A stretch of 38,807 nt of DNA from Xenophilus aerolatus. GTDB lineage: Bacteria > Pseudomonadota > Gammaproteobacteria > Burkholderiales > Burkholderiaceae_C. A model generated the notes under the pieces. It had not been told where the DNA came from, searched no databases, and saw only the letters and a list, made by a program, of their open reading frames with translations. The position numbers and the translations under genes were made by a program. The stretch is from assembly GCA_030418545.1 (NCBI GenBank), contig QAIB01000022.1, positions 1-38,807 on the forward strand, given 5' to 3'. This document shows, one piece after another, positions 7,310 to 15,396 of the stretch. Each line of letters starts with the position of its first letter. Positions within the stretch are counted from its first letter, which is position 1.

Positions 7310-8026
7310 ATGGCGCAGTGCACAGCACCCGTACGTGGGCACAGCTCTTCTGCAGCGGCAGCGGCCTGCCCCGCCTGTCGATACCGCAGCAGCTATCGCA
7401 GCAGTAGCTACGGGTACGGCTCTTCGTACTCGTCGGGCAGCGGGTACAGCGGGGGCGGCAGCAGCAGCTACGGCGCTAGTCGTTTGAGCGGGGGCGGCGG
7501 GTCTAGAGCGAGGTGGTCGCGCCCTGGCTCGACTGTGTCGTACACGCCCAGCCAAATCGCTTCCCTCACGCCGGTTCGCGAAGCGGTCGAGAAAACCGTC
7601 GTGGAACAGCCTGACCTGCGGGACTGCTTCCTCTGTCACGCGTGGCCCGACCGGCAAGGCGCCGCAAAGGAGCTTTACGACGCGCTCACGACGGCGGGGG
7701 TGAAGGTTTGGTTCAGCGAAGCGGACCTCGGACTCGGCGTGCCGATGATGCGCGCAATCGACAAGGGCTTGGCGAACTCGCGCATTGGGCTAGTTCTGGT
7801 GACTCCGAGCTTCATCTCGGGCTTGCCGAATCAGGGCGTCGCGGACAAGGAACTCTCGGCGTTGCTCGCCGGAAATCGGTTAGTCCCCATCGTCCACGGC
7901 ACCGACTACGTCGCGTTGCGCGCGGTAAGCCCGTTACTGGCGTCTAGGACCGGTTTAGACACCAAGGAAGACGCCATGTCGGTCGTCGCAACCAAGATTG
8001 CTGAATTGGTGAAGGTCTGGAACTAA
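7310..8026 (+). CDS. TIR-domain protein with N-terminal CHCC zinc-ribbon-like motif, 238 aa
   Basis: Bacterial TIR domains hydrolyse NAD+ or make signalling nucleotides from it, often in abortive-infection defence. Residues 1-24 hold C4, H11, C20 and C23 (CTAPVRGH...CPAC), a compact metal-binding pattern. Residues 27-75 are an unusual Ser/Gly/Tyr-rich linker (SSYGYGSSYSSGSGYSGGG). The TIR domain spans about 104-235: DCFLCHAWPDRQGA (strand A and box 1), KVWFSEADLGLGVPMM (BB-loop region), then GLVLVTPSFIS. E181 (VADKELSALL) is the likely catalytic Glu. There is no SIR2, NB-ARC, SAVED or STING partner in the gene or next to it, so it looks self-contained. A weak ribosome-binding site (gagg) lies 8 bases before the ATG. 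Family membership is clear; the NADase activity and role in defence are inferred. Confidence 0.85.
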   Translation: MAQCTAPVRGHSSSAAAAACPACRYRSSYRSSSYGYGSSYSSGSGYSGGGSSSYGASRLSGGGGSRARWSRPGSTVSYTPSQIASLTPVREAVEKTVVEQPDLRDCFLCHAWPDRQGAAKELYDALTTAGVKVWFSEADLGLGVPMMRAIDKGLANSRIGLVLVTPSFISGLPNQGVADKELSALLAGNRLVPIVHGTDYVALRAVSPLLASRTGLDTKEDAMSVVATKIAELVKVWN

Positions 8027-8220
8027 GGCGATGAGCCTAGACGCCGTTGTCTAGCTTCGCCACTGACACCTGCACGCCCTTGGCTGCTAGTAAAGCAGCA
8101 CTGACATTAGGTCCTGGGCCTTGAACTTGGCTGTGAAGGAGCTCTCACTGAGCGTTGATAGCGGGGACCATAAATGCCATCGCGTCGCCCTGCCAATGCA
8201 TTGCTCACTCGAGCAAACCT
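8027..8220. other. Intergenic region after the TIR gene
   Basis: This stretch, together with the promoter and gene fragment that follow, separates the TIR gene from the next full gene by about 420 bases. It contains a small hairpin, GCTGC-TAGTAAA-GCAGC, near 8083-8099. No ORF of convincing composition is present. Confidence 0.35.
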
Positions 8221-8249
8221 TTGACAGTCATCGTAGAGGAAGATAATGC
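8221..8249 (+). promoter_or_regulatory. Near-consensus sigma-70 promoter
   Basis: TTGACA (8221-8226), a spacer of exactly 17 bases, and TAATGC (8244-8249). The expected transcription start is at about 8256, the A of the ATG of the small reading frame below, so the transcript would be leaderless. Confidence 0.6.
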
Positions 8250-8255
8250 TCGCCC

Positions 8256-8345
8256 ATGAGCAATATCGCATCGGCCCTGAAGTCAGAGATTGCGCGCGTA
8301 GCTCGCAAAGAAGTTAGGTCAGAGATTGAGGGGTCCAGGCCCTAG
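8256..8345 (+). pseudogene. N-terminal fragment of the 'MSNIASALKSEI' small-protein family
   Basis: The reading frame encodes MSNIASALKSEI, then ARVARKEVRSEIEG, and stops at 8345 after 29 residues. I recognise this as the conserved start of a Burkholderiales family of small regulators. In that family the N-terminal helix normally continues through an 'AAH/YRSEIAALKRRV' segment into an HTH-type domain. Here the continuation is lost just after EIEG, and the three frames downstream give no convincing remainder. This looks like truncation or frameshift decay. The consensus promoter directly upstream is intact. Recognition is from memory. Confidence 0.5.
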
Positions 8346-8449
8346 GCCTGCTGAAGCTCCTCAGCCCGACAGCGGCACTGGCTCGCTTGGCAGAAGCGAA
8401 GGTCGTGGGTTGACGTCTGGTTTGCTGCGCACTGGTCCGGCTAGCCGCC

Positions 8450-9613
8450 ATGGATGTACCGACAGAAGCTGCTTCAAGACTTGAATGGCTCGCCACCCCA
8501 GCCATTAAGTTTGTTGACGAGGCTGGAAAAGTGACCGAGATCAGGCCGCACGACGCCAACACGTTCGACGTCCAACCCTTGGGCTTTGAGCAATTTGTAC
8601 GCGCCGCCGAAGGGAACCCCACCTTTCCCGTCGTCATCACAAACGGCAATTCGGCTACGGAGAGCACAGGCCTCGAAATTGCAGGTCCGTTGACTGTGAG
8701 CGCCACCATGACCGGGCCGCCAGAAATTCTGGCCTACGGGCTTATCGACGGCGGTTGGCTACCGATGCCTTGGGCCCATAAGCGCCTTGCGCTGGTAGAT
8801 AGAAACCTGGTGATCAAGCTTGAGAAGGCCCTGGTGAATGAGGCTCAGCTTCACGGGCCAGCGGCGCGATTCAGTCTGATGAAGGACTTGGGCCTGGATT
8901 CACTCGAAGTGAGCCCGGCACTCTTTGCGCTAGAAGGTCGGAACAAGCGACCGCCTTCGCCGTTCGAGATCCGTGCTGAGCTCGCACGAGGTGTACGAGC
9001 ATTGGAGCAGACGTTCGCCGGCGCCAAAGTCCAAAGGATGACGTCGATCCAACGAGCAGCCCTGTTCAATATGGGCATCGACAACGCGATCGCACGGGCA
9101 AACGCTCAACGCCTGCTCATGAAGGCCGCGCCGCTGGTTGTCGATCAACCGCCGCCCCATGAGCGCCTCGACCTGGAACGCGAGATCTTGCAGATGGCCG
9201 ATGAGGAGCGAGTGCCGGCCACGGCACAAGTTGCCTTGGCGCTTCTAAGTTGCGTGTACGACGGCCACTCACCTCTCTCTGACCACCGCGCGGCCAGGCC
9301 CGGCAGGGCGCTCATCAAGCCAAAGCGCGAATACACCCCAGGGATGGCATACAACGCGGCGGCTGACATGTTTGCACTAGAGGCTCTGCATCACATGCAC
9401 TCAATCCTTCCCCAGCTAGACCCCGTGTTGTACACAGATGACATCGGCATGGCAGCGTTCTGGATTGCCACTCAGCCGTCGGCACGCACTTCGATCGGCA
9501 AGCCGAACGGCAAGGTTCAGACGATGGCCACGTTTCCGCTCCGTAAAGGGCTGTTCCCGGCGCTTGACGAGGAAGGCATCTCGGCCCTGCACCGCCGCCT
9601 GCACCATCGATAG
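8450..9613 (+). CDS. Hypothetical protein, 387 aa, candidate PIN-like nuclease
   Basis: No family is recognised with certainty. Two segments have PIN-domain character. PWAHKRLALVDRNLVIKLEK around D117 resembles the first strand with its catalytic Asp. VLYTDDIGMAAFWIA (Y328-T329-D330-D331) near the C-terminus resembles the 'TaDkgl' strand that carries the last acidic pair. The helix MFALEALHHMHSILP lies just before it and supplies a possible middle acid (E). Between them are about 200 residues, mostly helical and longer than in simple PIN proteins. The N-terminal 60-90 residues are beta-rich. There is no signal peptide or membrane segment. The ATG at 8450 has no clear ribosome-binding site, so the start is tentative. 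No antitoxin-like partner overlaps it. It sits between the TIR and PHP-ATPase genes. Confidence 0.6.
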   Translation: MDVPTEAASRLEWLATPAIKFVDEAGKVTEIRPHDANTFDVQPLGFEQFVRAAEGNPTFPVVITNGNSATESTGLEIAGPLTVSATMTGPPEILAYGLIDGGWLPMPWAHKRLALVDRNLVIKLEKALVNEAQLHGPAARFSLMKDLGLDSLEVSPALFALEGRNKRPPSPFEIRAELARGVRALEQTFAGAKVQRMTSIQRAALFNMGIDNAIARANAQRLLMKAAPLVVDQPPPHERLDLEREILQMADEERVPATAQVALALLSCVYDGHSPLSDHRAARPGRALIKPKREYTPGMAYNAAADMFALEALHHMHSILPQLDPVLYTDDIGMAAFWIATQPSARTSIGKPNGKVQTMATFPLRKGLFPALDEEGISALHRRLHHR

Positions 9614-9666
9614 CAAACAAGCACCGCGATCCTGTCCTGTTTCGAGAGCACTGACCCAAGCCAACG

Positions 9667-10002
9667 ATGAAAACCCTGCTTTTTGCCTCCTTAGTTCTCG
9701 TAGTCAATCTCGCCACGGCGAAGGATTCGACGCTCTCCGTGCCGTCCGATTCCCGAGCAACTTACGACCTGGTCGAGCTACGCAAAGCGGGAACTAAAAG
9801 AACCGTTGTAACTAAACGCGTTGGCCCAAGCGGGACATCTTTCGCGATTAGAGAGATCGACTGCAAGGCTCAAACGTTCCGCTATCTTGGCGAAGGCGAC
9901 ACTCTTGCCGAGGCAAAGCGCAACAAGAAGTCGGAGTCGATGTCGCCGCTCAGCCAAGGATCCATCTCATACCATGTCGCCCTGGCGGCATGTGACAGCT
10001 GA
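9667..10002 (+). CDS. Small exported protein, 111 aa
   Basis: Residues 1-18 (MKTLLFASLVLVVNLATA) form a clear Sec signal peptide with an ATA-K cleavage site. The mature part is about 93 residues and contains two cysteines (in EIDCKAQTF, and three residues from the C-terminus), probably one disulphide. The layout, with 'YDLVELRK' followed by a KRVG turn and an 'iDC...fRYL' strand, recalls the small surface-adhesin-E-like beta proteins seen in many Proteobacteria. That is only a resemblance. It would act in the periplasm or at the cell surface. It starts 53 bases after the 387-aa gene on the same strand; no functional link is evident. Confidence 0.65.
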   Translation: MKTLLFASLVLVVNLATAKDSTLSVPSDSRATYDLVELRKAGTKRTVVTKRVGPSGTSFAIREIDCKAQTFRYLGEGDTLAEAKRNKKSESMSPLSQGSISYHVALAACDS

Positions 10003-10147
10003 GCGCGGTCCGCGCATCATGTACGCGATGCCGACGCTGTTTTGACTTACACCGATAGATCGAAATCGCTGGGCATTCAAGCGAGCAGCGTGGCCGCAGA
10101 ACGGTCGCAGAGCTCGGTCAATCAAAGCCAACCGGAATTGGAAAACG

Positions 10148-13120
10148 ATGATCACGCGTGGTTCAGAATGGAATCGCTGGGAGCCGCACATTCATGCGCC
10201 GGGCACCATCCTCAATAACCAATTCAGGGCGGAAGATTGGGGTGCTTACTTACAGGCGCTGAACAACGCTTCACCGCCGATCGGTGCCGTAGCGATTACC
10301 GACTACTACACTACTCAGCTCTACGAAGAGGTCTGCCGCCGGCAGCAGACGGGCAGTCTGCCAAATGTGTCATTGGTAATCCCAAACATTGAGGTACGGC
10401 TAGATGTAGCGGCCAAATCCGGCTTCGTGAATCTGCACCTACTGGTAAGCCCAGACGACCCTAACCACGTATCTGAAATTCGCCGTTTTCTTTCACGCCT
10501 CAGTTTCGCTGCGCACGGTGATCAATTTGACTGCAGCCCTGAGGAGCTCATTCGGTTGGGCAAGGCGGCCGACCCGACGATCAAGGACGACCGGGCCGCC
10601 CTCGCCCACGGGGCCACCCAGTTCAAAGTCAACTTCTTGGCGCTTCGTGACACCTACTCGCGAAGTGCATGGGCGAAGGCGAACGTTCTGATCGGTGTAG
10701 CCGGCGGGTCGGGCGATGGGACCTCCGGCTTGCGGCAGGCAGCAGACCAGACAATACGCCAAGAGATCGAGAAGTTCGCGCACTTCATCTTTACAAGCAG
10801 TGCAGCTCAGCGGGAATTTTGGTTGGGCATGAAGGACCTCGACGCACAGCGTCTCAACGATCGCTACGGCGGCTGCAAACCCTGCATGCATGGCAGCGAT
10901 GCTCACAACCTCGCCTCGACGGCTCAACCCGCCAAGGACAGGTTCTCTTGGATCAAAGGGGCGCTGACATTTGAAGCGCTGCGCCAAGCCTGCATCGACC
11001 CAGCCAACAGAGCCTTCGTCGGTGCTGAGCCCCCAAAAACGGCGATGCCGTCGCAAGTGATTTCTAGCATCGACATTCAAGATGCCGACTGGGCCATCAC
11101 AAAATCGATGCCGCTGAATCCGGGTCTGGTCGCCATCATTGGGTCGAGAGGCTCAGGCAAGACTGCCCTCGCCGACATGATCGCAGCAGGGTGTCAGGCC
11201 ATTCCTCAAACTGCGTGGAGTGAAGACCAGAACATTAGTGCTTCTTTTCTTGTGAGGGCGCGGCCAGTTATTGGTCAAAGCAATGTTTACCTGCGATGGG
11301 GCGGTGGGAACGCAACCAAGAGCTACCTTGACGGGCGAGACCTCGATGAAAGCTGGTCCTATCCACGGGCTCGCTATCTGTCGCAACAATTCGTTGAGGA
11401 GCTGTGTTCGTCGAGGGGTGCCTCGGAAGGTCTTGTCGGCGAGATTGAGCGTGTGATTTTCGAAGCACACGCAACAGAAGACACAGACGGTGCGCTCGAC
11501 TTCTCTCAACTCCGTGACCATAGGACTCAGCGGTACCAGCAAGCACGCGTTCGCGAAACCGAAACGATCGATGCGATCTCGGAACGCATTGCGGTAGAGA
11601 TTGAGAAGCAAGCGCTGGTTGACACCCTTAAATCTCAGGTTGCCGCCAAAGAATCCCTGGTGAAGGGTTACACGAATGACCTGACGAAGCTGGTAGTAAA
11701 AGGAACGGAGGCACAGGCGGTTCGACATGAACAACTGAACACGTCAATTCAAGCTTTGAACAGCCGCATTGCCGCGTTCTCTTCTCAACGACGGACGTTT
11801 GTAGCCCTACAAGACGAGGTGCAAAACACTCGGTCCTCAAAAGCACCCGAAATGCTGCGGCAAGCCAGAGCACGACACGCCGGTAGTGGGCTTAACGACA
11901 CGCAATGGGATGAATTTCTGTTGATCTACAAAGGAAATGTGGATCTGGCGCTGTCTGGGTACATCAATTGGGCGGATAAGGAGATTGCAGCACTGGTCGG
12001 CGCTGAGGTACCAGCATCTCAGCCCGATGCGCCACTGATCGAACCTGATGTTGATCTGTCGAAGGTCTCGCTCTCCGTTTTGAAGGCGGAAATGAACCGC
12101 TTAGAAAAGCTCATCAGCGCCGACACGATTGTACGCAAACAATACAGTGCGCTGTCCAGGCGCATCGCCACAGAGAACGGAGCACTTCAGGCCCTCCGAA
12201 CTAAGCACGCTGATGCTCAGACTGCGATAGAGCGACGCAAGGCGCTGCAGACCGAGCGGGAAGCTACATACGGTCGACTTTTCGCTGCCGTCATCAGCGA
12301 GCAAAAGGCCCTTGAAGAGCTGTACCGCCCCCTCATGGCGCGGCTGTCTGGTACAAGCGGCACATTGAGGAAACTTAGTATTCAAGTTTCCCGTACGGCT
12401 GACGTCGACCGGTGGGCTACTGCAGCAGAAGAACATCTCATCGATTGCCGTAAGTCTGGTCCTTTTATGGGCCGCGGTACGCTGGCAAAGTTGGCAATCG
12501 CTGAACTGAAGCACGCGTGGGAATTTGGCACGGCCTTGGAGGTGCAGGCAGCGATGGCGGCATTCATCGCGAAGTATTCCAAACCTCTTCTAGCGCACGC
12601 GCCTCCCGCGTCGTCTGATCGTGCCGAGTTTCGACAATGGAGTCTTCGATTCGCACAGTGGCTTTTTGGGACAGAGCACATCTCCGTCCGCTATGAGATT
12701 CGGTACGACGGAGCCGACATTAGAAAGCTATCGCCAGGAACGCGTGGAATCGTCTTGCTTCTGCTCTATCTGGCTCTCGACGAAGCAGACGACCGTCCGC
12801 TCATCATCGACCAGCCAGAGGAGAATCTCGATCCTAAATCTGTCAACGATGAACTGGTGCCCCTCTTTCTGCAGGCCAGAAGCAAGCGGCAAGTGATCAT
12901 CGTCACCCACAACGCAAACCTGGTAATCAATACTGATGCCGACCAGATCATTGTGGCGAACGCCACCCACTCATCCGGAGGGGCACTCCCGCAATTTAGC
13001 TATGTTACCGGAGGCCTCGAAGACGCTGGCATTCGAAAGCAAGTGTGCGACATACTTGAAGGTGGAGATGTTGCGTTCCGGGAACGTGCCCGCCGGCTTA
13101 GGGTTCGGCTTGAACGCTAA
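10148..13120 (+). CDS. PHP-domain plus SMC-like ATPase (TrlF-type AAA-like ATPase), 990 aa
   Basis: This large two-part protein joins an N-terminal PHP-type metal-dependent phosphoesterase fold to an SMC/Rad50-like ATPase. PHP features are EPHIHAPGT (H14, H16), AVAITDYY (D near 52), IPNIEVRL, NLHLLV and MHGSDAHNL (D251, H253). The ATPase has Walker A GSRGSGKT (332-339). A long charged coiled coil of about 330 residues follows, then a signature-like LSPGTRGIVLLLLYLAL. Walker B is PLIIDQPEENLDP (D888, E891/E892), and the switch His is in VIIVTHNANL. The domain order matches what databases call TrlF-family AAA-like ATPases, as I recall the name. The layout resembles nuclease-ATPases of defence and tRNA-damage systems. 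It is alone in its transcription unit; start ATG 10148 follows a GGAA-rich leader. Domain calls are firm; substrate and role are unknown. Confidence 0.85.
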   Translation: MITRGSEWNRWEPHIHAPGTILNNQFRAEDWGAYLQALNNASPPIGAVAITDYYTTQLYEEVCRRQQTGSLPNVSLVIPNIEVRLDVAAKSGFVNLHLLVSPDDPNHVSEIRRFLSRLSFAAHGDQFDCSPEELIRLGKAADPTIKDDRAALAHGATQFKVNFLALRDTYSRSAWAKANVLIGVAGGSGDGTSGLRQAADQTIRQEIEKFAHFIFTSSAAQREFWLGMKDLDAQRLNDRYGGCKPCMHGSDAHNLASTAQPAKDRFSWIKGALTFEALRQACIDPANRAFVGAEPPKTAMPSQVISSIDIQDADWAITKSMPLNPGLVAIIGSRGSGKTALADMIAAGCQAIPQTAWSEDQNISASFLVRARPVIGQSNVYLRWGGGNATKSYLDGRDLDESWSYPRARYLSQQFVEELCSSRGASEGLVGEIERVIFEAHATEDTDGALDFSQLRDHRTQRYQQARVRETETIDAISERIAVEIEKQALVDTLKSQVAAKESLVKGYTNDLTKLVVKGTEAQAVRHEQLNTSIQALNSRIAAFSSQRRTFVALQDEVQNTRSSKAPEMLRQARARHAGSGLNDTQWDEFLLIYKGNVDLALSGYINWADKEIAALVGAEVPASQPDAPLIEPDVDLSKVSLSVLKAEMNRLEKLISADTIVRKQYSALSRRIATENGALQALRTKHADAQTAIERRKALQTEREATYGRLFAAVISEQKALEELYRPLMARLSGTSGTLRKLSIQVSRTADVDRWATAAEEHLIDCRKSGPFMGRGTLAKLAIAELKHAWEFGTALEVQAAMAAFIAKYSKPLLAHAPPASSDRAEFRQWSLRFAQWLFGTEHISVRYEIRYDGADIRKLSPGTRGIVLLLLYLALDEADDRPLIIDQPEENLDPKSVNDELVPLFLQARSKRQVIIVTHNANLVINTDADQIIVANATHSSGGALPQFSYVTGGLEDAGIRKQVCDILEGGDVAFRERARRLRVRLER

Positions 13121-13223
13121 AGGCGCATCATTGACCATGCTGGATGGTCGGCGAACCGATGGCCCAACTACGAGCCACTCGCAAACACGCGTCCGTCAGA
13201 ACGATGACAAATCAAAGAACGGC

Positions 13224-13688
13224 CTAGGGCGCGGTGTGGCCCATCTGGGTGGCGCTCTCTCGCTGTGAAGATGTCAGCGCAGGCCAGAGGACGTGCACCT
13301 TGCTCAGCTCCATCGCCCGCAGATCGTCCTTGAATTTTTGCTTGGACAAGTTGACTTTAAAGAAGCTGGGGCTGTGATCGATCCGATGCCGGCCAAGGCG
13401 CCACAACACCACGAAGGCGTACTTAGGCGTGAGGAACTTGTTCTTTCTGTAGTACGCGAGCGCGTTGGCCAGAATGTCGTTGCTCTCCGAAGTTGCCAGC
13501 TTCTCCAACGCCTTTATGCAGGCGGGCGACGAGCGTTTCCCAAGAACGGCTACGTCGTGGTCAAAGCAAACGGAGTACTCGAGCTCCAGGGCTACTACGA
13601 CCTGACCGGTCCGGGTCGCATAGCGCCCGCTAACCCACAGTTTCGTGTCGGCAAGCTGGTCGACATGCGGCGACCGAACTTCAGACAA
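13224..13688 (-). pseudogene. C-terminal part of an unknown protein, probably 5'-truncated
   Basis: The minus-strand frame encodes about 150 residues of protein-like sequence, including a helical run SNDILANALAYYRKN and the strand YAFVVLWRLGRHRI, and ends SATQMGHTAP. No internal ATG offers a clean start. The first possible start is a TTG at 13688 without a ribosome-binding site, and the frame upstream is the antisense of another gene fragment. I infer that the true 5' end is missing. No family is recognised. The plus-strand frame over the same bases is less protein-like. Confidence 0.45.
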
Positions 13689-13904
13689 GAATTGATTTAT
13701 GGCGGCAGAGTCGGCGACCAGATCAAACTGACGTATCGCGAGTTTGCGGGGGAGCTAGCTCGTACTGCTTTCTCGCAAGACGTGCAGTACGACCTGACAA
13801 CAGACAAAACGATCGGGTTCAAAGGTGTTCGCATCGAGGTCATCTCTGCGACGAACACGAAGCTCGAGTATCGCGTCCTCAAGTCGTTCCCCGACCCACA
13901 GTAA
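13675..13904 (+). pseudogene. 3' fragment of a conserved beta-rich hypothetical protein
   Basis: Residues PNFRQELIYGGRVGDQIKL followed by YREFAGELARTAFSQ and IGFKGVRIEVISATNT are the typical C-terminal end of a family of roughly 200-aa hypothetical (often lipo-) proteins with the signature 'liY.Gr.gd.ikl.YREf...ARpaFtq...YDL'. Upstream of about 13675 the same frame gives composition unlike a protein and runs antisense to the fragment on the other strand. Only the 3' end seems to survive. It has no start codon with a ribosome-binding site (TTG 13692 is the only candidate). Confidence 0.5.
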
Positions 13905-13979
13905 GAGTACTAGCCTGGCCCTTCGCCTGACAGCAGCTTGCGAACGTCGGGCGCTGACCTAGCTCACACGAGTGCATCG

Positions 13980-14318
13980 ATGCAAGGCTTCCTAAACTTC
14001 GCGCTGTTGATGGTTGTCCTTATGGCGTTCGTGGTTGCCCTGACCGCGCCGCCGGGTTGGCCAGCAAAGGCTTGTGCAGCGATCCTCGTCCTTCTGGTCG
14101 GCGGTGCGGCGCTTGCGTTGCTGCCAAGTGGCGCAGTGCACAATCAGGCCAAATCTCCCGCCGCATTTTCGACATCGTCGTACTCGACCGGTCGTGCCGA
14201 CGGTTCCGAACTAGACTCCAAAACGATCGTCATTCAAAACTTTCGGCGCAAGGGTGAGAACCTTCAACTCGAATGCAAAGGGACGCGAACCAGCGTGACC
14301 TGCGCTCCGGCCAAGTAA
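13980..14318 (+). CDS. Small two-span membrane protein, 112 aa
   Basis: The start at ATG 13980 (MQGFLNFALL) puts a hydrophobic helix at residues 3-22 (FLNFALLMVVLMAFVVALTA) and a second at about 30-49 (ACAAILVLLVGGAALALLPS). A soluble tail of about 60 residues follows, ending with two cysteines (LECKGTRTSVTCAPAK) that could form a disulphide outside the cytoplasm. No family is recognised. The gene follows the 3' fragment above by 75 bases on the same strand. Several small membrane proteins of this kind lie in the island, but nothing in the sequence tells its role. Confidence 0.6.
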   Translation: MQGFLNFALLMVVLMAFVVALTAPPGWPAKACAAILVLLVGGAALALLPSGAVHNQAKSPAAFSTSSYSTGRADGSELDSKTIVIQNFRRKGENLQLECKGTRTSVTCAPAK

Positions 14319-14487
14319 GGTCTGCGCCTTGAGAGTGGTGGCGAACGCCGCAGCGAAGACAGGTTCTTTGATGCGCAGGGATGCTGAAATCCGTGAGAAT
14401 GTTAGCGAAAGTGCCGCATACTGGAAATTCGCACGGCTCGGCGTGTTTTCTGGCAGACACGTTGCAGGCAGCCACTACCCTCAAGCA

Positions 14488-14736
14488 ATGCATGTCGATA
14501 GTGATGACCCCGATCGTCTGCTGCGAACGTTTGGCAAACTGGCACCAGAAGTTATCCAGCAGTTCGCGCACGCCTTGCGGCTAGTCTTAATTGGGCGAAT
14601 GTCGCCCGAGCAACTCGGGCAACTTGGCGAAGTGATGGAGCAGTCCACTGCAGACGTGCAGCTCTTGGTCACGCAGATGCGCGACTGCATGATCCAGATG
14701 GAGCTACCCCCGGTGCCCGCCCGTGCGTTGCATTGA
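14488..14736 (+). CDS. Small hypothetical protein, 82 aa, coupled to the next gene
   Basis: MHVDSDDPDRLLRTF begins an acidic, helix-rich protein with LAPEVIQQFAHALRLVLIGRM and EQLGQLGEVMEQ segments. No family is recognised. ATG 14488 has no clear ribosome-binding site, and the frame is open upstream to 14329. Its TGA (14734-14736) shares the A with the ATG of the next gene, so the two are probably translated together, as in toxin-antitoxin-like or other two-component pairs. The upstream 170 bases hold nothing else. Confidence 0.5.
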   Translation: MHVDSDDPDRLLRTFGKLAPEVIQQFAHALRLVLIGRMSPEQLGQLGEVMEQSTADVQLLVTQMRDCMIQMELPPVPARALH

Positions 14737-15065
14737 TGAGGGACAAGCCAACGACGCGTGCAAGCGCGAAACGCCCCTTGGTAGCACCTGACGTGTTTCT
14801 AAGCGTGCTGGTGGATCGATCGACTAGGGAGCAACTTAGGAAGCTCTGTTTCGACCAGTCGGTGGAGGTTGGCGACGCGCTGCGAGCCATGCTGCGCAGG
14901 CAAGTCGAATCAGGGACCTTCGAAGACCTTCTACTCGATCAAGAGGGTTACATGCCGGCAGTGCTGTTCGCCCAAAGGCGCGCAGAGCGTCGCGAGACGC
15001 GTCGCAGGGCGCAATTCAAGAGGACCCAGGCACCCGGTGGCACACCGACGCGGCGGAGGAAGTAA
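14736..15065 (+). CDS. Small basic protein, 109 aa, possibly ribbon-helix-helix-like
   Basis: It starts at ATG 14736, overlapping the previous stop by one base. The middle segment FLSVLVDRSTREQLRKL followed by SVEVGDALRAMLRRQVESG has the strand-helix-helix rhythm and the Arg/Thr pattern of ribbon-helix-helix DNA-binding proteins. The C-terminus is very basic (RRAERRETRRRAQFKRTQ and RRRK), consistent with nucleic-acid binding. No family is recognised with certainty. With the acidic 82-aa partner it makes a small coupled pair of opposite charge. Confidence 0.5.
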   Translation: MRDKPTTRASAKRPLVAPDVFLSVLVDRSTREQLRKLCFDQSVEVGDALRAMLRRQVESGTFEDLLLDQEGYMPAVLFAQRRAERRETRRRAQFKRTQAPGGTPTRRRK

Positions 15066-15396
15066 CCCCCGCCCCCGCGTGCCTCACGCCCCCATTTGGA
15101 AAGTCCGGCGCGAATCGACAGCAGCGGATTTTCTCTGCCGGACTTCAGTCAAGAAGCGAGGGCTGGACCGGCGCCGGGACCGCCTCATGCCGTGCCGACG
15201 GTTTGGCTGCGCATTGAACGCCACGACCGGCATCAGCCGCGGCAGCGCCCTCGCCTCTTCTACGGTGCCGGTCAGCCTACGCTCGAAATCCGGAGGCTCG
15301 AGACCTGGCCCAGCCTACGCACGCAAGAACGTGAGGCGCCATGTCGAGATGCCAGGGCGCCGGGTTCTTCCTTCGGTCAACTCTTTGCCGCGCACG
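15066..15396. other. Gene-free stretch of about 330 bases
   Basis: This lies between the coupled plus-strand pair and the minus-strand operon, so it is a convergent spacer. Long frames cross it on the plus strand, but their composition (Arg/Pro/Ala runs, no ribosome-binding site) does not suggest a gene. No terminator with a T-tract, tRNA or repeat was found. Confidence 0.35.

Noticed and set aside
13293-13674. Plus-strand frame that appears to extend the 3' fragment upstream
   Set aside because: The composition is not protein-like and it is antisense to a better minus-strand frame. Only the last 75 codons match a family.
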